From: Rhodothermus profundi
GTDB taxonomy: Bacteria; Bacteroidota; Rhodothermia; Rhodothermales; Rhodothermaceae
Assembly: GCF_900142415.1 (NCBI RefSeq)
Contig: NZ_FRAU01000006.1
Coordinates: 1-64,000, forward strand
Direction of reading: 5' to 3'
Length of the DNA stretch: 64,000 bases
In this document: in pieces, positions 60,326 to 64,000 of the stretch
Layout of the letters: the number at the start of each line of letters is the position of its first letter
Position numbering within the stretch: position 1 is the first letter of the stretch
The notes under the pieces: model-generated
Database searches by the model: none
The model's input: only the letters and a program-made list of their open reading frames with translations
Told to the model about the DNA's origin: nothing
Program-made: the position numbers and the translations under genes

Positions 60326-62665
60326 ATGGAATTTCTCGGTGCGCTCACAGAATACCAGGACATTCCAGGCGGCTTAGAACTGCAGGCAGGCCAGGCCCGC
60401 CTGCGCATTCGGGCGCTGGCCGACGGAATTTTTCAGATCTGGCTGCATCCGGACGGGCAGCCTTTTCCAGCACATCCCTTTTCCTATGCTGTACGACCTG
60501 AATGCTTTGCTGCTGCTCCTCCGCCTGTAACATGCCACCTCCAGGAATCCCATCTCGTACTGACCCAGGGTTCCTGGCGCGTGGTTGTGCAGCGCGATCC
60601 AGTCCGTCTCTGGTTTGAAGGAGCTGCCGGCGTCCCATTAGCGGCCGACAGCTTCGGCATGTGTTGGGAAAACGCACACGTCAGCGTCTGGAAAAAGCGG
60701 GCCGACGGCGAACGTTTCTTTGGCCTGGGCGAGAAGACCGGCTCGCTGGAGCGCACCGGCCGCGCCTACGAAAACTGGAATACCGACGATTCAGGCTACG
60801 ATACCCGAGATGACCCCCTGTATAAGACGATTCCATTTTATCTGGCCCTGCGTCCTACGCTGAACCAGCGCGTTGAAGCCTACGGTATTTTCTTCGACAA
60901 TACATTTCGCTCCTGGTTCGACTTCGGCGGTTGCGCGCCAGAGCATGTAAGCTTCGGTGCGGATGGTGGAGAGCTGGTTTACTATTTCCTAGCAGGTCCT
61001 GCACCGGCCGACGTGCTCAGCCGCTACACCTGGCTAACCGGCCGCTTTGCGCTGCCCCCCCGCTGGGCGCTGGGCTATCACCAGAGCCGCTGGAGCTACT
61101 ACCCGGAAGCCGTTGTGCGCGCCCTGGTCTCTGAATTCCGGGCTCGTCGACTTCCGCTCGATGTGGTACACCTCGACATCCATTATATGGATGGGTACCG
61201 CATTTTTACCTGGGATTCCCACCGCTTCCCCAACCCGCACCAACTGGCCGAGGACCTGCGCAAAGAAGGCGTGCGCCTGGTCACCATCGTTGACCCCGGC
61301 GTTAAGATAGACCCGGGATATCCGGTGCACGACGAAGGACTGGCCGAAAACGTATTTGTGCGCTACCCGGACGGCAGCCTGTACGAAGGGAATGTATGGC
61401 CGGGACGCTGCTACTTCCCGGACTTCACAGATCCCAGAGCACGGGCCTGGTTCGGGCGATACGTGGGCGCGTTTCTTCGCACCGGTGTGGCCGGATTCTG
61501 GTGCGACATGAACGAGCCTTCGGTGTTTAAGGGAGGCACAATGCCCGATCTGGTCGTGCACTGCCTTGAAGGCCGCGGCGGCACCCACCGAGAGGCCCAC
61601 AACGTCTATGGACTGCTCATGGCCCGCTCCGTCTGGGAAGCATATCGCACGCACATGCCCGAGCAGCGTCCCTTCGTCATTACCCGTGCCGCCTATGCCG
61701 GCGTGCAGCGCTACGCGTGCGTCTGGACCGGCGACAACGTCGCGGACTGGTCCCATCTGCGCCAGGCCCTTACCATGATGCTCTCCCTGGGACTCAGCGG
61801 CCAGCCTTTTTCTGGTAGTGACATCGGTGGATTTATTGGCACGCCTTCTCCTGAACTATATGCGCGATGGATCCAGCTCGGCGCCTGCTCGCCGCTATTT
61901 CGCACGCACACGGCTTATGGCACGCCTGCCCAGGAACCCTGGAGTTTCGGCGAAGAAGTCGAAGCCATTGCGCGTAAATACCTGACCTGGCGCTATCAAC
62001 TGCTTCCTTACCTTTACACCTGCTTTGAAGAGCACCAGCGCACGGGCCTTCCCGTGCTACGGCCTCTCTGGCTACACTACTTCGATGATCCGCGCACCTT
62101 TGAAATTGACGACAGTTTTCTACTGGGTCCCCATCTGCTGGTCGCACCTGTTTTAGAACCGGGCGCTCAACATCGCCGCGTCTATTTGCCTGCTGGCAGG
62201 TGGTATGACTTCTGGAGCAACCGCGCTTACGAGGGACCCGATGAAATCCTCGTTGAAGCTCCCCTGGATGTATTGCCCGTTTTTGTGCGTGCGGGAACGG
62301 TGCTCCCACTGGGCCCCGCCTTACAGCACACCGACGAACCCTGCGACACGCTGCAACTCCACGTGTATCCCGGCCAGGGCCATAGCCTGCTCTACGAAGA
62401 CGACGGGCATTCCTGGGCCTACGAAACCGGTGCGTTCCGACGCACTACCTTCATGCTGGAAGCCACTTCTTCCGCGCTCTCTCTACGCGTCCACGTAGAA
62501 GGAAGCTATCACTCTCCCATAAAGCGCTTTCATCTCTGCTGGCATCACGGAGAGGGACCCACTACCCTTTACGTAGATGGCCAGCCTATTGCGTCCCACT
62601 ATGACGCCACCCATCAGCATATAACCGCAGAACTTCCCGCCTTTTTCACGCATGTGCACACGTGA
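60326..62665 (+). CDS. Glycoside hydrolase family 31 alpha-glucosidase
   Basis: A 779-residue GH31 enzyme. The nucleophile Asp is in WCDMNEPSVF (about residue 395). TGDNVADWSHLRQ contains the acid/base region, and SDIGGFIG and the ARWIQLGACSPLFRTH segment complete the active site. An N-terminal beta domain and two C-terminal beta domains flank the barrel. No signal peptide is visible, so it probably acts in the cytoplasm on maltose or isomaltose-like sugars. A GTG at 60227 would lengthen it; ATG 60326 is a better family start. The nearby glycogen synthase suggests storage-glucan metabolism. Confidence 0.9.
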   Translation: MEFLGALTEYQDIPGGLELQAGQARLRIRALADGIFQIWLHPDGQPFPAHPFSYAVRPECFAAAPPPVTCHLQESHLVLTQGSWRVVVQRDPVRLWFEGAAGVPLAADSFGMCWENAHVSVWKKRADGERFFGLGEKTGSLERTGRAYENWNTDDSGYDTRDDPLYKTIPFYLALRPTLNQRVEAYGIFFDNTFRSWFDFGGCAPEHVSFGADGGELVYYFLAGPAPADVLSRYTWLTGRFALPPRWALGYHQSRWSYYPEAVVRALVSEFRARRLPLDVVHLDIHYMDGYRIFTWDSHRFPNPHQLAEDLRKEGVRLVTIVDPGVKIDPGYPVHDEGLAENVFVRYPDGSLYEGNVWPGRCYFPDFTDPRARAWFGRYVGAFLRTGVAGFWCDMNEPSVFKGGTMPDLVVHCLEGRGGTHREAHNVYGLLMARSVWEAYRTHMPEQRPFVITRAAYAGVQRYACVWTGDNVADWSHLRQALTMMLSLGLSGQPFSGSDIGGFIGTPSPELYARWIQLGACSPLFRTHTAYGTPAQEPWSFGEEVEAIARKYLTWRYQLLPYLYTCFEEHQRTGLPVLRPLWLHYFDDPRTFEIDDSFLLGPHLLVAPVLEPGAQHRRVYLPAGRWYDFWSNRAYEGPDEILVEAPLDVLPVFVRAGTVLPLGPALQHTDEPCDTLQLHVYPGQGHSLLYEDDGHSWAYETGAFRRTTFMLEATSSALSLRVHVEGSYHSPIKRFHLCWHHGEGPTTLYVDGQPIASHYDATHQHITAELPAFFTHVHT

Positions 62666-62773
62666 GCCATTTTTATCTCCCTGCCCCTCGGATGCTGGAA
62701 GCGTTTACCAGGCGCTTTATCCCCTTATCTCTGCTACACTTTCCCACCAAACTCCAATCATTTGATCAATTAC

Positions 62774-62802
62774 TTGAATATCCGTTATGTTTTTTGTAAA
62801 TT
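62774..62802 (+). promoter_or_regulatory. Possible promoter of the glycogen synthase gene
   Basis: TTGAAT (62774-62779), 17 nt, TAAATT (62797-62802) in an A+T-rich island 65 bp before the start codon. Confidence 0.4.
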
Positions 62803-62866
62803 GCATTGTTGTAGCACCCCCCTGACGCCAGACATTCTTGCTCACCAATCCTATAGAGAAGCGGAC

Positions 62867-63643
62867 ATGGCTCAGCCAATGCGTATTCTTTTTGTTGCCA
62901 GTGAAATCATTCCTTTTGCTCAAGTTACCCCCATTGCCGAACTGGCTCGCCTGCTGCCGGAACGGCTGCAAGAAGCGGGATTGGTAGAGCCGCGCATTAT
63001 GATGCCTCGTTATGGCATCGTCAGTGAGCGCCGGAACCGCTTACACGAAGTTATTCGTCTTTCGGGAACGCACGTGCCGCTCGGCAAAGACCAGGAAACG
63101 TTGAAAGTTAAGGTAGCCTCTATTCCTGGAATTCGGCTTCAGGTCTATTTCATGGACAACACCCGTTATTTCAAACGCAAAGGCGTGTACGCCGACAAGG
63201 AAGGCGCCGAATTTCCGGACAATGTAGCCCGCGCTCTGTTTTTCGGTCGTGCCGTGCTGGAGACCGTGCGAAAACTGGGATGGGCACCGGATATCGTGCA
63301 TGCCTTTGGTAGCCTGGCGGGATTGTTGCCTTTTCTACTTACCACAGAATATGCACAGGACCCACTTTTCGAGCGGGCGCGACGCATCTATACGCCGGAC
63401 GGCCTCACGTTAAAGGCGCGCCTGAGCGCTGCGCTGCTAGACAAGCTGCGGTTGCCCCAGGATGAACGCCTCATCGACCGTTCGCTCGATGAAGTAGGCC
63501 GCGCTCTGGCCGAAGTCGTGGTCTATCCGGCATCACTGCAGCCAAGTGAAACAGAGGCGGTTCAGTTTGCTGCTGATCCCGAGGCGTTTGTGGAGCAGGC
63601 TGCTGCCCTGTATGAGCAGTTGCTCAGCAGCGTGCCTGCTTGA
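62867..63643 (+). CDS. Short glycogen/starch synthase (GT5 N-terminal domain only)
   Basis: A 258-residue protein starting MAQPMRILFVASEIIPFAQV, the GT5 glycogen synthase N-terminal domain, with MMPRYG and WAPDIVHAFG further on. The C-terminal GT-B half that carries most ADP-glucose contacts is absent, and the K-x-G-G loop near the start is altered (VTPIAEL in place of KVGGL). Such short forms recur in Bacteroidota. It may therefore be non-catalytic or need a partner. The ATG at 62867 is preferred because the upstream extension to 62762 covers the probable promoter. Confidence 0.8.
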   Translation: MAQPMRILFVASEIIPFAQVTPIAELARLLPERLQEAGLVEPRIMMPRYGIVSERRNRLHEVIRLSGTHVPLGKDQETLKVKVASIPGIRLQVYFMDNTRYFKRKGVYADKEGAEFPDNVARALFFGRAVLETVRKLGWAPDIVHAFGSLAGLLPFLLTTEYAQDPLFERARRIYTPDGLTLKARLSAALLDKLRLPQDERLIDRSLDEVGRALAEVVVYPASLQPSETEAVQFAADPEAFVEQAAALYEQLLSSVPA

Positions 63644-63811
63644 AGCACGCTCCAGCGAAAACCTGCCGGTAGCTCCTGCGTTAACCGCACGGCTGCTGGC
63701 CGTGGGCAAGCCCCTCGACCCCGTCGAGTGGGCTTTTGCCTTTCTCAAACACGAAATCGTAACCGGGCATCGTTCTTCAGCCGATGCCCCTGCTTCAGGC
63801 GGAAAGAGTTT

Positions 63812-64000
63812 ATGCGACGCTTAGCGGTCTGGCACCTTTGCGTGCTATTTCTGCTGCTGACGGCAGGCTGCGATGATCCGTCGGCGGTAGGCATTGGCTT
63901 GATCGGCGAGGAGGGTGTTCCCGTGCTGGTGCGTCTGCCAGCCGACTCGGTACTGGTGGCTCAGCAAAAAGATCGAACCGGCAACGCTGCCCAGGTACTG
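63812..64000 (+). CDS. Lipoprotein gene, cut by the window end (DUF4270-like)
   Basis: The first 63 codons of a gene that runs past the right edge. It has a lipoprotein signal (MRRLAVWHLCVLFLLLTAGC, Cys at 20) followed by DDPSAVGIGLIGEEGVPVLV. The CDDPSxVG start after the lipid Cys and the position just behind a short glycogen synthase recall DUF4270 lipoproteins of Bacteroidota. It would be anchored in the outer membrane. Function unknown. Confidence 0.65.
   Translation, partial: MRRLAVWHLCVLFLLLTAGCDDPSAVGIGLIGEEGVPVLVRLPADSVLVAQQKDRTGNAAQVL

Overview
The window looks like a chromosomal segment of a thermophilic, GC-rich member of the Rhodothermota, most probably Rhodothermus or a close relative. 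Three points suggest this: a fused aspartokinase/diaminopimelate decarboxylase, Bacteroidota-type traits (weak Shine-Dalgarno sites, a short GT5-only glycogen synthase followed by a lipoprotein, a type IX-like sorting tail), and a composite type I-B plus III-B CRISPR locus. The assignment rests on recognition only; no search was run.

Region 1 (1-19754) is a CRISPR-Cas locus. The array (1-413) is read on the minus strand from a leader at 414-674 that carries a consensus TTGACA-N17-TATAAT promoter. cas2 points away from the array and ends tail-to-tail against cas1. From 19754 down to 942 lies an unbroken chain of 16 minus-strand genes: WYL regulator, cas6, cas8b1, cas7, cas5, cas3, cas4, cmr1-cmr6, a CARF-HEPN effector with a Csx3-like tail, a DEDDy exonuclease and cas1. 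One Cas6 and one adaptation set apparently serve both a DNA-targeting Cascade/Cas3 and a cyclic-oligoadenylate-making Cmr complex.

Region 2 (20211-32428) holds housekeeping genes: agcS-upp-nhaC, pdxA-methyltransferase-ftsE, a class II sirtuin, a secreted protein with a sorting tail, a chemoreceptor and a DUF99 protein. Region 3 (32425-41356) is lysine biosynthesis: an ACT-domain protein divergent from lysC-lysA fusion, dapB, dapA, dapD and ppc. Region 4 (41432-46917) contains two paralogous lipoproteins, the tiny ribosomal protein bTHX, an acyl-CoA carboxylase beta subunit, a CsbD-like protein, a small membrane protein and hemY.

Region 5 (46972-58749) is dominated by sulfur metabolism and RNA control. 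An S-box (SAM-I) riboswitch precedes metB. Two separate cysteine-rich leader peptides, each followed by mutually exclusive antiterminator and terminator hairpins, precede the siroheme genes (cobA, met8) and the CysO-type cysteine cluster (cysM, JAMM peptidase, MoaD/ThiS-like carrier, MoeZ). A rhodanese and a nucleotide-sugar block (wbpA-wlbA-wlbB, with different third-base use) lie between them. Region 6 (58780-64000) holds a DCC thiol protein, a patatin, a GH31 glucosidase, a short glycogen synthase and a truncated lipoprotein gene.

The most striking content is the pair of cysteine attenuators, the three-way pairing in the S-box leader, and the CARF-HEPN-Csx3-like fusion inside the I-B/III-B operon.
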